Positions 35,791 to 48,068 of a stretch of DNA of 64,000 nt are shown in pieces (positions within the stretch are counted from its first letter, which is position 1; every line of letters starts with the position of its first letter). This DNA comes from Stenocarpella maydis. Its lineage: Eukaryota; Ascomycota; Sordariomycetes; Diaporthales; Diaporthaceae. The notes beneath the pieces were generated by a model. That model was not told where the DNA came from. It was given only the letters and a program-made list of their open reading frames with translations, and did not search any database. Position numbers and translations under genes: made by a program. The stretch lies in contig NQMI01000020.1 in assembly GCA_002270565.1 (NCBI GenBank), positions 186,001 through 250,000 of the forward strand, given 5' to 3'.

Positions 35791-37357
35791 ATGTCTCTTC
35801 CTCAAGAGTTTGATCTCGTCATAACGAATGGCGTGTGTGCGACTGCCGCTGATGTGGCGCCTATGGACATAGGTATCAGAGGCGGAAAGATTGCTGTCCT
35901 TGCCCCATCGGGCTCACTCGGTGAGGTCAAAGGGAAAGTGATTGATGCCGAAGGCGGGTATGTCATGGTCAGTCGGCCTGACCTTTGACTCGATTTTCTT
36001 GAGCTCGTGAACCAACCTGTTGACCATCGAACAGCCCGGGGGCATCGACTGCCATGTCCATCTCCAGGAACCGAGCATGTTCGGGAAGGGAAGCTCAGCA
36101 GACAGCTACGAGTCTGGATCGCGGTCAGCAATTGCGGGAGGGTGCACCACACTCGTCTCATTTGCGCCCCTACAGAAAGATGCTGAATCCCCACTGAAGG
36201 CGATTGAGACCACACACAGAATGGCCACGGGGAACTGCTACTGTGATTACGGCTTCCATCTCCTCATGGGAAACGCAGGCCCCACGGCTCTAGAGGAGAT
36301 GAAGCTCCTGAAACAACATGGGGTGACCTCGATCAAGATCTACATGACGTACCAGGCTCTTCAACTTCGTGATGGGGAGATATTGTCCGTGCTCCTGGCG
36401 GCGAGGGAGAACAAAATCCTGACCATGATCCACGCGGAGAACGGGGACGTCCTAGACTGGCTCACCGAGAAACTCGAGGCCGCGGAGCTTTTCGCGCCAA
36501 AGTATCATTCCAACTCACGGCCTCCAGTGTTGGAGTCCGAAGCCACCAACCGTGCCATCGCGCTGGCGGGACTCATCGCGCAGACACCAATCCTGCTTGT
36601 ACACGTCAGCGACCCGGCGGCAGCGCTCCGGATCCGTGAGGCTCAAACACACGGCCAGCCCGTCTTTGCAGAGACATGCCCGCAGTATCTCTTCCTCACT
36701 CGCGACGATCTGGACAAGCCCGGCTTCGAAGGCGCCAAGTGTGTCTGCTCGCCTCCTCCGCGCAATGCCGAGGACCAGGACGCAATCTGGACTGGCCTTT
36801 GCAATGGCACCTTCTCCATCCTCAGCTCGGATCACTGTCCTTTCCGGTATGATGACGCTCAAAAAGGGAAGAAGACATGCGTGACGGATGAGCACCCTGT
36901 AGGTAGGTTCAAGTACATCCCCAATGGTCTTCCCGGGATTGAGACCAGAATGCCACTGGCCTTTTCAGCAAACAAGATCGAGGTGACGAAATTTGTCGAG
37001 GTTACCTCTACCAATGCGGCCAAGATGTATGGTCTTTACCCGCAGAAGGGCTCGTTGATACCCGGGGTGTCGGATGCAGACCTGGTCATATGGTATCCCG
37101 ATGCAAAACGACCTAACATCACGCTGAACAACGCAATGTTGCACCACGATGTGGACTACTCTCCATACGAGGGAAGGATGGTTGCCAACTGGCCAAGATA
37201 TACAATCCTTCGCGGTGATGTTGTCTGGGACCGTGACAGCGGTGGTATTGTGGGAAAAAAGGGATACGGACAATTCATCAAGCGACAGGCTAGTTCGCTG
37301 AGCGGTGTGTGGGAGAAGGTGGATCAGCATGGCGCGTTCAACCTCGAGACATTGTGA
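35791..37357 (+). CDS. hydantoinase / dihydropyrimidinase family amidohydrolase
   Basis: Zinc-dependent cyclic amidase opening hydantoin or dihydropyrimidine rings, in pyrimidine or related nitrogen catabolism. Two exons: 35791-35967 and 36035-37357, with a 67-bp intron, giving 499 residues, the normal length. The binuclear metal site is complete: HVH at about 66-68, the carboxylated Lys in TSIKIYM (about 160), His in IHAENGD (about 192), His in LLVHVSDP (about 249) and Asp in SSDHCPF (about 325). The N-terminal small beta domain begins EFDLVITNGVC. No signal peptide, so cytosolic. Fungal genomes often have several paralogues of uncertain substrate; allantoinase is less likely because the sequence fits the dihydropyrimidinase pattern better. 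Neighbours give no pathway partner. Confidence 0.9.
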
Positions 37358-38352
37358 TGCATCCACCATCAGCCAGAGGTTCGTCGGTATGTCTGGCTCT
37401 CTGCCGAGAAACATTTTTATTGTCTGTTAGTTACCGAATCCTATGGCTTGTCTACGTTCAAGTCACAGCCATCCAGCTTTGTCGCTAATTAGCCACCTCG
37501 ACATCCTCGCTTCAAGTAAAGACAAAACGAAATGATGCCTCCTTCATGCTCCCTCTTGTTTTACTTTTCCGTCCTCATGGCAAATTACCCATCGTTATGC
37601 TCCAACGGTGGCCGGCATGCACCAGCAGGGGGGCCCTGGATGAGGACAACAAGCAATGTGTTTGTCTTGCATTTTCTCCAAGTGTTCATGCAGCCGGCTC
37701 CTCTCTGACTTCCCACAAGAACCACGAATCCGTCCGATTGACTAATAATTTCTGCTCTACAGAGTCTACAATGTGGATAGAAACTGAGCCAACTCCTCAC
37801 CGTTGCCTCTAAAAACCCGCCAACTCTCTAATTTTAGATCTGGCAATGCCGTGAGTTCCAGAACAGCTCAACTGTAAGCAGCGGAGCACCCAAAAAGCTT
37901 ACACTTTGGGAATTAGCTCCTCACGGTGGGGCCTTGGCGGGGCCCACGAACCACCCAAGAAACGTTGAAGTTAGCAGTTTTGTGAGGCCGATTCCCGAGA
38001 ACTCCGTGCCGTTCCGGCGCCACCGCTCGCATCCTTTTTGCGGGGATTACATGACTTCTGGAAGCTAATGCGGCATTGATTGGGTCCAACACAAGAACCC
38101 CGCCTTTACATTACGAGAAAGCCAGCGAGTGCTCCCTCGTATTTGGGGATGCGAGCAGACAGGGATGGTCAGCCTCGGTGAGCGTGACCTCAGGACACGA
38201 CGTTCTGGAACCTCAGGTTGGATTCTATACGGAGACCACCCACAAAGACACGGGCAAGTGACGAAGAGGCGCATTCTTGACTCCTCCCGCCAAGATGACG
38301 TACGTTCCAGGAATCAGCTGTTCCGCCCCCGCTCAAAGAGGGATATGTCGAC
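37358..38352. other. intergenic
   Basis: No gene supported. Contains the upstream region of the BYS1 gene. Confidence 0.45.
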
Positions 38353-38360
38353 TATATAAG
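38353..38360 (+). promoter_or_regulatory. TATA box of the BYS1 gene
   Basis: TATATAAG, 128 bp upstream of the ATG at 38488. The strong consensus suggests an inducible or highly expressed gene. Confidence 0.6.
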
Positions 38361-38487
38361 CCGGACAGCTAGTCCTATGATCTCCAGGACATGTGTGCTT
38401 TTGACCACAAAGACACACGCTCGCTCACTGCCTGGACATCAAATCGAAACAACCACCGACAAGCCCCACCAAACTTCCACCTCGAAA

Positions 38488-39078
38488 ATGCAGTTCTTCG
38501 CTACTCTTATGGGCGCTGCCCTCGTTGCCACTGGTGTCTCGGCCCAGCAGGCTGTCGTCAAGAACGACTGCTCCGAGACCATCTACGTCCAGTCGTTCCC
38601 CTACGACGGAAGCGCGGCGGGCCCCCTCACTACCGTTGCACCCGGCCAGTCTTTCTCGGAGGACTTCCGCCCGTCTGGCTCGGTCAGTTCCTCTCCTCCC
38701 CCAGAACCTTGGTTTTTCTGCAGGAGCAAAAGCTAACAATCCACATGTGCAGACCGTCAAGATCGCCACGACCAGGACCCTGACCGGCCCTCTGTTCTTC
38801 GGCTACTCCTTCTCGTCCAACCCAGACTACGCCTACTGTACGTGAACCACCCCTCCTACCTATTCCGTCCTCACGCAGGCTAACATGGTTGTTCAGACGA
38901 GCTCAGCACGGAGTGGGGCAACCCCTTCGCTAACCAGCAGAACATCCTGACACCCGGCCCTGGCTGCATGGAATTCGACTGCGCTGCTGGCGATGCCAGC
39001 TGCTACAGCACGCCCGCACAGAAGAAGGTGTACGGCTGCCCGCAGCCTGTCAACCTGGATGCTACCATCTGCGCTTAA
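38488..39078 (+). CDS. secreted BYS1-domain protein (thaumatin-like fold)
   Basis: Small secreted protein of the BYS1 family, first described as a yeast-phase protein of Blastomyces and common in plant-associated fungi. Its biochemical role is unknown. Three exons: 38488-38682, 38753-38837 and 38897-39078, giving 153 residues. The signal peptide MQFFATLMGAALVATGVSA is clear. The mature part starts QQAVVKNDCSETIYVQS, typical of the family. Cysteines in the last exon (GCMEFDCAAGDASCYS and YGCPQP...TICA) should form disulfides. A strong TATA box lies 128 bp upstream. Exon junctions were set by canonical sites and by continuity of the domain. Confidence 0.88.
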
Positions 39079-41195
39079 TTTCTGGCATCGTCAAGGCAAA
39101 AAAGTGTCTCAAGCGGGTAGATGTTCTTGCAGCGGAGGTATACTGTCTCCTCGTCGCTGCGACGACATACCAGACAACGGCGCAGGGTAATAGTAACCAA
39201 CACATACTCACCCGTGCGCCCCCGAAACAAATGATCGGGCCCAAGCCGTGTGCGCAGTGAAGGAGTCGTGGAGGAGTGAGGTTGGCGCGATATGTTGGCG
39301 CAGCAACGCACCTAAGGTCTACGTTTAATTTAATGTTAATCTATTAAAGGTTGAAGAATTATCTTGTGTCCTCGACTAGCTTCAAACTTCAGACGTCAAT
39401 TCCCTCGGAGAGCGCATTCCAGATTCCGGCAAACATCATTGTCTCTGTAGGACCAGCAAGTCCCATGTGTCTTTAGTCTGCTTTTATTTATCACAATAGT
39501 CGATCCGGCCTGTTGCCGTGTTAGTTAATTCGCTGCCACAGCTCATCGGCATCCACATTTTGCGACCCACGTATCCAATTGCAACTCACCGGGCCCGCCT
39601 CCCTGACACGGCCATCCAGACCGGACGCTCTCTCGATCAGATCCCGGCTTGCAATCTCGATGCCCCGCAAGTTGGTCTACCCGTTCCGGGCCCACGTGTA
39701 GATCCTCTCCCTCATCAGCCGACGGCGTACCGCTAGTCTGAATCGACTCCGTGTCCAGCATATACGTATTCCACCTCGAAGCAGACACCTGCACAAACCC
39801 CTTGTTACGAACATGTAACTTCCTAAATCTATGACAAAATCGAAATTTCTCTAAGCCGAGGTATGTCCCTCCTGGTACTAGATTCTTAGCGCCCCCCCGC
39901 CCCTCTTCGTATTCTTTGTATGTTTTCCGTAGCAAAGTACTTTATATACAAGTTTAACTACATCACGTATATGACATCAGCCGAGACTTGAGTTTTATGC
40001 TTGACCTTATGAGGGTTTGTAAAATGAGATTCACTGATTAATAAGATATCATCTGAGCAAGATTTCATGCCTCCCGCGCACAGTGAATATGAGAAATCAA
40101 TGTCCTTTAAATTCACTAGCCCCCCCACCCGGGGGCGAGGGGCGGGGGGGGACAAATTGATGGTGCCTGCATCTGGCGGTATATAATCCACACTAGCCTT
40201 GATATCAAACTAAATTAGAACCATATACCTTAACAGCATCTACGCTAATAAGGCACAAAATCTAAGCTATTCCAATGTAGGCGCAAGAGATGCTCACACC
40301 TCACGCCAAACAAATCGAAACTTGTGCCCAATTCCGGCAATGCAAGTCCGTGAACAGCAGTCCAGGTCTAGTAATTCATCGGAAGCACAGCTAGAACGGA
40401 TGATAGCCACTGTGAAGGATTGAAGTTGGCATGCAAGGGGATGAGTGAAACTCGTGAAAGTATTTGATGGCTCTATTGAGTGGAAACTGTCGTGCTGTAA
40501 TGATTACGCTGTCACCATCTGCACTATGTCATCATGTATTGACGCGCTTAGGGCCGTGCTCTTCTGCAGCGGTTAAAATGGCGGCGGCGGTTAAATGGCG
40601 ATCTGCCCCTCCCTAGTGTAGTTGTGTTCGGCCCTGCTCGAGCCCCCGGAATAACGTCGACAGGTGATGCTAGATCTCGAGCAAACTTTAAAGTCTACTG
40701 AGATGTACACTATCGATCGGGCTGAGGATAAACTTCCGATTGGGATTTTAGAAAGCAACCTCAGGGCGATGTCACGTCCAAACGCTAGGGGAAATTGCCC
40801 TAGTCCCCTCGCAGGAGGACGACCCCTCCCTAAGCACACCACCTCCAAGCTCCAAACGTTACTGTAATTGTAAACTTCCCCTCCACCCAGAGTCTCAGTG
40901 TCACCTTCGCTAACAAACTCGGCAACCTGGTGGGTCTAATATGACCAAAAGAAAAGCATAATCCGGGTGGAAATATAATGCCTCCACTATGCCCGCGGGG
41001 AACCTGGGATATTCGTACGTGATTCTGCTCTTGACCGCCGTGCCGGTAAACATTGACGTATGATGACTTTGTCTTACAAATCTTTTTTTTTCTTTTTTCT
41101 TTTTTACTTAAGTAGGAGAGGTCCCTGGCAAGATCCATTGAAAAACGTTGTTGATTGCACTGGTAGAGGTCCACTCTCAGGCGTTCAACTTCAAC
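39079..41195. other. intergenic
   Basis: No gene supported over 2.1 kb. Composition is partly AT-rich (39930-40300), and C/G homopolymer blocks lie near 40121-40150. Confidence 0.5.
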
Positions 41196-43702
41196 ATGGC
41201 CAAGCCTACCCTCTTCCTCGGTGGCATTGTTGCCCTCAGCGGTAAAGCACTGGCACAGTCAAACTTCCCAGACTGCAGTAGCTCCGGTCCACTGGGAAAC
41301 AACTCGGTGTGTGACACCACCCTGGGTGAGCCACCTTGCCTCCACGAAATCCCTTTCATGCCACGTTCAAGACTAATAGGCCGGACCAAGATGTCGTGAC
41401 TCGGGCCAAAGCACTCGTCTCCATCCTTACGACCGCGGAGAAGATCAACGCCACCGTCAGCACATCCCCGGGTGTGCCTCGGCTCGGCCTCCCTCCGTAC
41501 CAATGGTGGAGCGAGGCGCTGCATGGCGTTGCCAGCTCCCCAGGCGTGAGCTTCAGCACGGAGAACGGGAGCGAGTTTAGCTACGCGACCTCGTTCCCGC
41601 AGCCCATAACCCTCGGGGCAGCCTTTGACGACGCCCTCGTGCACGCGGTCGCGACGGTCGTCTCCACCGAGGCCAGGGCGTTTAGCAACGCTGGCCGCGC
41701 CGGCCTCGACTTCTGGACTCCCAACATCAACCCCTTCCGTGACCCGAGATGGGGGAGGGGCCAGGAGACGCCGGGCGAGGACCCCTACCACCTGAGCAGC
41801 TACGTGAAGGCCCTCATCGCCGGGCTGGAGGGGACCGGGGACTCTGCGAGCAACAAGGACGGCAAGTACAAGAAGGTGGTGTCGACGTGCAAGCACTTTG
41901 CAGGGTATGACATGGAGAGCTGGAACGGGAACTACAGGTACCAGTTCGACGCGGACATCACGCAAGACATGGTTGAGTACTACCTGCCATCATTCCAGGC
42001 GTGTGCCCGTGACGCCAGGGTAGGAGCATTTATGTGCAGTTACAATTCCGTTAACGGTGTCCCAACGTGTGCGGACGACTGGCTCCTGAATGACGTGCTT
42101 CGTGACCACTGGAACTGGACCGGTGGGAACGACGACGGCTTCTGGGTAACCTCTGACTGCGATGCTATCCAAAATGTCTTCCTGCCGCACCGGTGGTCGA
42201 CCACCCGCGAAGCTGCTGCGGCAGACTCTCTCAAGGCCGGTACAGACCTGAACTGTGGGACGTATTACAGCCACCACCTCCAGGGAGCGTATGACAAGGG
42301 CCTTATCAACGACACGGACCTTGATACCGCCGTGACCAGGCTATATGGCAGTCTGATCAAGCTCGGGTACTTCGATCCCGCCGAGTCGCAGCCCTACCGC
42401 TCGCTGGGCTGGGAGGATGTCGGCACTGCCGAGGCACAACAGCTCGCCTACACAGCAGCGGTCGAGGGGACAGTCTTGCTCAAGAACAACAACACACTGC
42501 CCTTGGACCTCCAGGGCAAGACTGTCGCAGTGATTGGTGACTGGGCAGCCGCCACGGCCCAACTCCAGGGGAACTACAAAGGCGTGGCGCCTTACCTCCG
42601 GTCGCCGCTATACGCAGCACAGCAACTCCTGGGAAACGACTCGGTCTTCTACTCGGCCAGCCCGGGCTACCAGAACCCAACGACCAACTCCTGGGACTCG
42701 ATCTGGGAGGCAGCCGATGCCGCGGACGTCATCCTGTATTTCAGTGGCATCGACGAGGACACCGAAGCAGAAGGCATGGACAGGGTGAGCATCGCGTGGT
42801 CGGGCATCCAGCTGGACGTGATCGGGGAGCTGGCGCTCCTGGGGAAGCCCATGGTGGTGGTCCAGCTGGGCGGCGGGGAGCTCGACAACTCTCCCATTGT
42901 GGAAAACCCGGGCGTCGGAGCCCTGCTGTGGGGTGGATACCCGGGCCAGGACGGCGGTGTCGCCCTCCTGGATGTCATCACGGGCAAGCAGGCTCCAGCT
43001 GGCAGGCTCCCCGTCACACACTACCCGGCGAGCTACATCTCGGCCGTGCCGATGACCGACATGGCCCTGAGGCCCAGCTCGGGGACGAGCTACCCCGGGA
43101 GGACGTATCGGTGGTATGATGGCGAGGTGGTGTTCGAATTTGGCTATGGCTTGCACTACACCACTTTCGGAGCCGTCATCGAGCTGTCCAGGCCAGAGAG
43201 CAGTTTCGACATCAGCGGCCTGACCTCGGGCTGCACCGAGGAGTATCTCGACCTGTGCCCCTTTGCCTCTGTTGCGACGACCGTGACCAACACGGGCAAT
43301 GTCTCATCCGACTACAGCGCCTTGTTGTTCCTCAAGGGCGACTTTGGACCAGCACCACACCCCCTGAAAACCCTCGTCTCGTACGGGAGGGCGCACAACA
43401 TCTCCGCGTCCGGGTCCGCGCAGCTGGCGCTCAACCTCACCCTCGGCAGCCTGTCCCGCGTCGACGAGAATGGGAACAGGGTCCTCTACCCTGGCTCATA
43501 CAGCCTTTTCGTCGACGTCGAGCCGGGCCTGGCGACATTAAACTTCGCCCTGACAGGCGAGGCCAAGACCCTTGACGAGTGGCCGGTAGCGCCGGCCAAC
43601 CGCAGCGGCTCGGGGCCGGGAGAAGTGCCGGCGGGCTACTTTGTTGGTGGCTATGGCAGTGTTGTGAACAGCGCAGGTGGACAGTCACCACTCAGCAGCT
43701 GA
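41196..43702 (+). CDS. secreted GH3 beta-xylosidase
   Basis: Exo-glycosidase releasing xylose from xylo-oligosaccharides outside the cell. Two exons: 41196-41325 and 41391-43702, with a 65-bp intron containing a GACTAAT branch site, giving 813 residues. The signal peptide is MAKPTLFLGGIVALSGKALA. The mature start SNFPDCSSSGPL and the junction VCDTTLDVVTRAKAL are typical of fungal xylosidases. The acceptor at 41390 was chosen because it alone keeps this reading. The GH3 N-domain holds LPPYQWWSEALHG, the PNINPFRDPRWGRGQETPGED block and VTSDCDAIQN with the nucleophile Asp at about 299. The C-domain includes GIDEDTEAEGMDR, and a fibronectin type III-like tail follows. Several N-glycosylation sequons fit secretion. 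Confidence 0.93.
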
Positions 43703-45258
43703 GGATGGGCTGCAGAAGAGCAGAGGGAGGATAGGCAATAAGTGAAACCGGGGTAGCATCATGTCCATGATGCTACTCCGTGAATTCAAAACTTAATTTA
43801 ACCTGGTTTCACTCGTCTGACAGTTGGACAACATCGAGGCGCTGAAGGCCGTGCCTACCTATCATAATAATTCTGCCCTCGGTGGCTCAACTTACTTGTC
43901 CTCCTGTACGGCCGTCTTTTTCAGCGTTATCGTCTCAGTTAAGCTTTCGCTATGCCGACTAAATCATGCCGACAGATCTGCCTATACTACGTACGTGAAA
44001 CGTTTCCAGCCAAGTCGGTACAAGTTAGTAGGCGCTTCTCGAAATGGGGGTGTTTTGCTGCTGGGCCATTGGACGAAAGCAGTGCCATCTCAGCCTCGAA
44101 ATTCGACGCCCGCCTTTACCTATTGAACCAATCCATGAACTAGGCTCAGCTGGTTTCTGCTCTCCGTCCACGACCTGTCGGCGACATCTGCGGTCGAGGG
44201 CAATGGAGCGGGGACTAACTACGATCATCTCATATACGACTCCCTGCCAGTCAAGACCTGACATCCAACTGTCAGCTGATATATGGAGCGAAACAAGGTT
44301 TTAACGTCTATCCCATCCACTGTGCATGTTAGTCCGACGTGACCTGCTGAGAATGCCAAGTATTTGACACACCTCGGCGGTGACCAAATGATCCCCATGA
44401 TCGGAGTATCAAGGCAGGGATGGCGATTTCGAGCACGGCCAGGCGCGAGACACCCATTTCCCTCTAGGTACATTTACTCTTGTTGTCATTTGCTGCGCTG
44501 ACGGCCAGCGTCTGGACCTGATTGTTTTGTCGGCCGTTGAGCCCTGGTTTCAGGACACTGAGCTGGACCAGACGGAGGCCCAAGCGAATCGGCTGCCACC
44601 AGCACCCTGCGGCTTACATACAAAGTTTACTTACACTCGCCGCCAATGTTTCGATTTGTTTGGTTTACTCAGTTTCGCCCGATCTTCTCCTCGCTGCAAC
44701 TGGCTCGATAAGATATCGTGCACGAGGTTTTGTCGCGGCTAGCTCTATTCTCACTTAAGTTGTTCCTCTGATGGAAGATAGGCTTTTGCGTTTCATTATC
44801 AGTTTCGCCTGTTCTTCCCTCCCGCGAACTAATGAGCATGCCAGTGTAAGATGCAAGGCACCTCGATGCTCATGCTTAGAGTCCTGGATGTGCGACCATC
44901 AGGTCTGAGGCAGTGCTTCGGATGTCAAAACCTTCAAGAATTCCAAGCCTGTCATTATGCTTAGATGGATTTGACTCCGGCACGAACTACCATCAAGTGT
45001 CCAATGATATTATAAGGTCTCGTGCGGTTGCATCCTAGCCCATACTATGTCTTGGCAGATGGACTACCTGGCGGCCACTGGGGTTCATACGCGTTTGGGG
45101 CATGTAGTATGTCGGTAAAATTATCAAGAAGAAATTATCATATTCGAGTGCCAGGCACTAGGGAATGGTTACTAGGTTTCATGGACCAGGGACTGAAGAC
45201 ATACTACAAGTGACCCGTCTGCTACGGATTTTGCTGATCGCCAATGGGTAAAATCGAA
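43703..45258. other. intergenic
   Basis: No gene supported. Upstream half is the 3' flank of the xylosidase gene; the last part is promoter of the Egh16-like gene. Confidence 0.5.
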
Positions 45259-45266
45259 TATAAAAG
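45259..45266 (+). promoter_or_regulatory. TATA box of the Egh16-like gene
   Basis: TATAAAAG, 215 bp upstream of the ATG at 45474. Confidence 0.5.
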
Positions 45267-45473
45267 CACCGATTCTGCTCACAAGAATTCCGGGTTCTTG
45301 ACCAAAAGCTGACCTCAGTCAGTCTTCTTCTTCTTGGCAGTCATTTCCCTTAGCACCTTTTCAACCAAAGGTTCGAGGCAGCGCCTTGACCATCCTCTCT
45401 TACTGGGGTTTCCAGCACTGCACATCTGACGCGTGAATTCCACCAGTCTTTTCCACAGTTCCAAGCCTCCGCC

Positions 45474-46364
45474 ATGTTATCCAAGGCTTTAATTCTATCC
45501 ATCCTCCCCTTCATCCCCCTCGTCGCCGCACATGGTAAAGTGGCCCAGATGCAAGGCGATGTCGCCGGAAACACCACAGGGCTGGCCATTCAGGGTGGTG
45601 TTGTTCCCGGTCCAGGACGGAACAAAGTTGTATGTTTAGAGGATATTCCTACTGTTTTCCTCACCTTGCTGGGCAAAATGATTATTCACAATGTGTGCGC
45701 AGACCGAAGTCGACACCACTGTCTTCGGCAGGACCAACATCCAGTCGAATGGCCTGGGGAGAACAGCGGGCGGTGGCAAGAACACGGTCGACATGGTTGC
45801 AAAGGCACAGGTACGCCCCTCTATCAAACCAAACATATCACGCGCCAGCTGTAACTAACGAGTGTGCAGGAGCTGTCCGGCGGAGGTCCCCTCCCCCAGG
45901 TCGACTCCCAGATCACAGGCGTCTTCCACGTCGTGACCTCGGACGGCTGCGGCGCCGTCAAGGCCGTCATCGACCCGACCGCGACCGGCATGTTCGCCGA
46001 CGGGGCTATGGCCGAGACCACGGCCGATGTCCCGGGCAACAATGGGAACTGCCCCCGTAGCATCACCAAGAAGTCGTACGTACGGTCGCTGCTCGAGAAC
46101 ACGGGCGTTATCCAGAGGCGTGCGACAAACGTCAACCAGGACTTCAACGTCGCCTTCACCGTCCCGGCGGGCACGACCTGCACGGGGGAGGTCAACGGCC
46201 AGCAGGGCGTGTGCCTCATGAAGATTGCCAATGACAATGCTGCTGGCCCATTTGGTGGTATCATTGCCTTCCAGATGGCCAATCGTGGTGCTGCTGATGC
46301 CACTCCGCCCGCCGCCGGTGGCGGGGCTGCCAGGCAGAGGCATGCCCGGGACTTCCACGCCTGA
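45474..46364 (+). CDS. secreted Egh16-like (GEgh16/Gas1-type) protein
   Basis: Member of the Egh16/Gas1/Mas family of secreted or surface proteins, several of which are expressed in appressoria of plant- and insect-infecting fungi. The molecular activity is unknown. Three exons: 45474-45629, 45703-45810 and 45870-46364, giving 252 residues. The signal peptide MLSKALILSILPFIPLVAA is followed by HGKVAQMQGDVAGN, a start typical of the family. The repeated pattern DTTVFGRTNIQ and the Cys-containing segments SDGCGAVKAVIDPTATG, GNNGNCPRS, TTCTGEV and GVCLMKIAN are family landmarks. The tail is Gly/Ala-rich and basic. The first donor could also be three bases earlier (GT at 45627), dropping one Val. 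Confidence 0.85.
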
Positions 46365-47264
46365 AAACAAGGGGGAGGTGAAGAGGCAGCCTTGGAAATG
46401 ATAGTGCGCTGGCTGCCGTTCATTTGCCTACAGGGCCCGGGGTTGGCCCCGCCGCACACACTCCTTGCGCTCATTTAACTCCGCTCGTTTGACTGCGAAC
46501 ATATTCCACTGGGTCTACAGGTCGGACTTCTGTTTCATTTATATACCTCACGGCTCGCAGGTTCTACTTTCACTAGTGCAGCGTTCTATATTATCTGGAG
46601 GTGGTAGCCTTGTCACGAGGCTGTCACTATTTTCTCAATGACAGGCTATTCTGTATTGAATTTATTATTATCAAAACTGTATTTGTTAGCTAATGCTAAG
46701 CTGTTTCGTGTTTATCACTGTCTGAAGAGGCGCTGTAGCTCCCTCACTCCGCCCCCTTCTCCCCCCCCCCCCTTTTTTTTTAAAAAAAAGGAAAGAATCA
46801 AAAAGGTTATTGTGACCGGATTAAGAACGAAACCAGCTGGAGTAGGCAGTGATGATGAGAATCAATTGAATATAATCTGAACCTATTTCATGAAAAGCCT
46901 CACCATGAAATAAGGACATCGATAAATCCATTATAAGGGCCAAAACATTAGTTAGGTGTACGAGGAAACAACTAGTTGTTGCTCAAAGAGAGAAGAGCGA
47001 AGTATTTATGATGTGTAGCTGAAGTGCAGGCATTTATATACCGGGCTGCAGGAGTGGGTACCGCGACAGGGCGTACACGAGTGGAGAGCTGTTGGAGCCT
47101 CTGCCTATTGTCCCCGGACAGTGGGACTGAGTCAAAGTCAAAGCTTGGCAGATGCTCCACTCATGTTGTAAGAGTTTTACCAGCAATCCATCTTTACAGC
47201 AGTAGCAACTCTTAAATGGAAATGGAAAGGAGGAAAGGGCAAAAAATGGCAAAAATAGAATCAG
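46365..47264. other. intergenic with poly-C/T-A tract
   Basis: No gene supported. A C-run followed by T and A runs lies at about 46759-46790. Composition turns AT-rich after 46620. Confidence 0.5.
47251..47255 (-). terminator. RNA polymerase III terminator of tRNA-Ser
   Basis: Five T on the minus strand, about nine bases past the tRNA end. A second run of six T at 47241-47246 could act as backup. Confidence 0.7.
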
Positions 47265-47376
47265 CGACGGCTATCGGATTTGAACCGATGCCTCCGAAGA
47301 GAATAGATTCCTTGAACACCACGCTAATAACGCAGATATTCGAGTCTATCGCCTTAGACCACTCGGCCAAACCGCC
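47265..47376 (-). tRNA. tRNA-Ser(CGA) with a 30-nt intron
   Basis: Reading from 47376, the acceptor stem GGCGGTT pairs with AGCCGTC, with G as discriminator base, as in serine tRNAs. The A box (TGGCCGAGTGG) and B box (GGTTCAAATCC) are intact. The anticodon stem ATAGA/TCTAT encloses the loop with anticodon CGA at 47342-47340. An intron of about 30 nt (47338-47309) sits one base 3' of the anticodon, the canonical position. A long variable arm follows. CCA is not encoded. The spliced length is 82 nt. Confidence 0.9.
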
Positions 47377-47699
47377 TGAATCATGTCAATCATGTTTGGG
47401 ATATTGCCCTATGAAGCTAGTAAAATTGTCTCACGGCCCACAGCCATTTGGGTTCTTGACAGACGCCCGTCACTACTTAGTTATATACTATATCAAGCCG
47501 GTGATTGACAATGATGAAAGTGTAGATCTCAAATTACTTCTATATATTTTCTCGGCGGCACTTTCTCCTCCTTGTTTAATATTGGAACTGTGGTTATCAA
47601 AAATGAGAACCCTGCTCTGCCCACTGCCTGTGGCCATCATCATTACAAAGATACATCTGCCTGCCGTTTAGTTAATTGTGAGAGCCTGTTGAAAGCTGA

Positions 47700-48068
47700 A
47701 CAGCGTTTTCCCTACTTGGAGTAGCATGTTGGTAGCTATTATGGCTCCGAGGCCCCAAATTTCCTCAAGCAAGTTAGCTTTTAAGTTGAGCAGTTTACGT
47801 TCCTAGTGACTCGTCGTTTTCAGAGTGAAGATTCATAGATTTACCGTAAGTGTTTTCGTTTTTAATTGAGTCACAATTCCCTTAGAAAAAAAGAAGCTAC
47901 AGCAGTTCCTTCATACAGTCAGTCACAAACGCTCAAAAACCGAGTGACGAATAACATATATAATACAAATAATAACGAATTTTAAAATATAATAGCCTTA
48001 TAATAAGGCTAGTTATAGACCGAATTTAAGCCGCAGATAAACTAAAACTTATACCAGCGAACAGTTAT
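47700..48068. repeat. AT-rich decayed stretch
   Basis: Strongly AT-rich with short palindromes (for example around CCTTATAATAAGG at about 47995-48007) and no coding signal. It resembles the RIP-type relic at 32.6-34.0 kb but no shared element could be identified by eye. Confidence 0.4.

Noticed and set aside
1037..37357. Allantoate-type permease plus hydantoinase as one purine/pyrimidine catabolic cluster
   Set aside because: The genes are 33 kb apart with unrelated genes between them; no other pathway gene is present.
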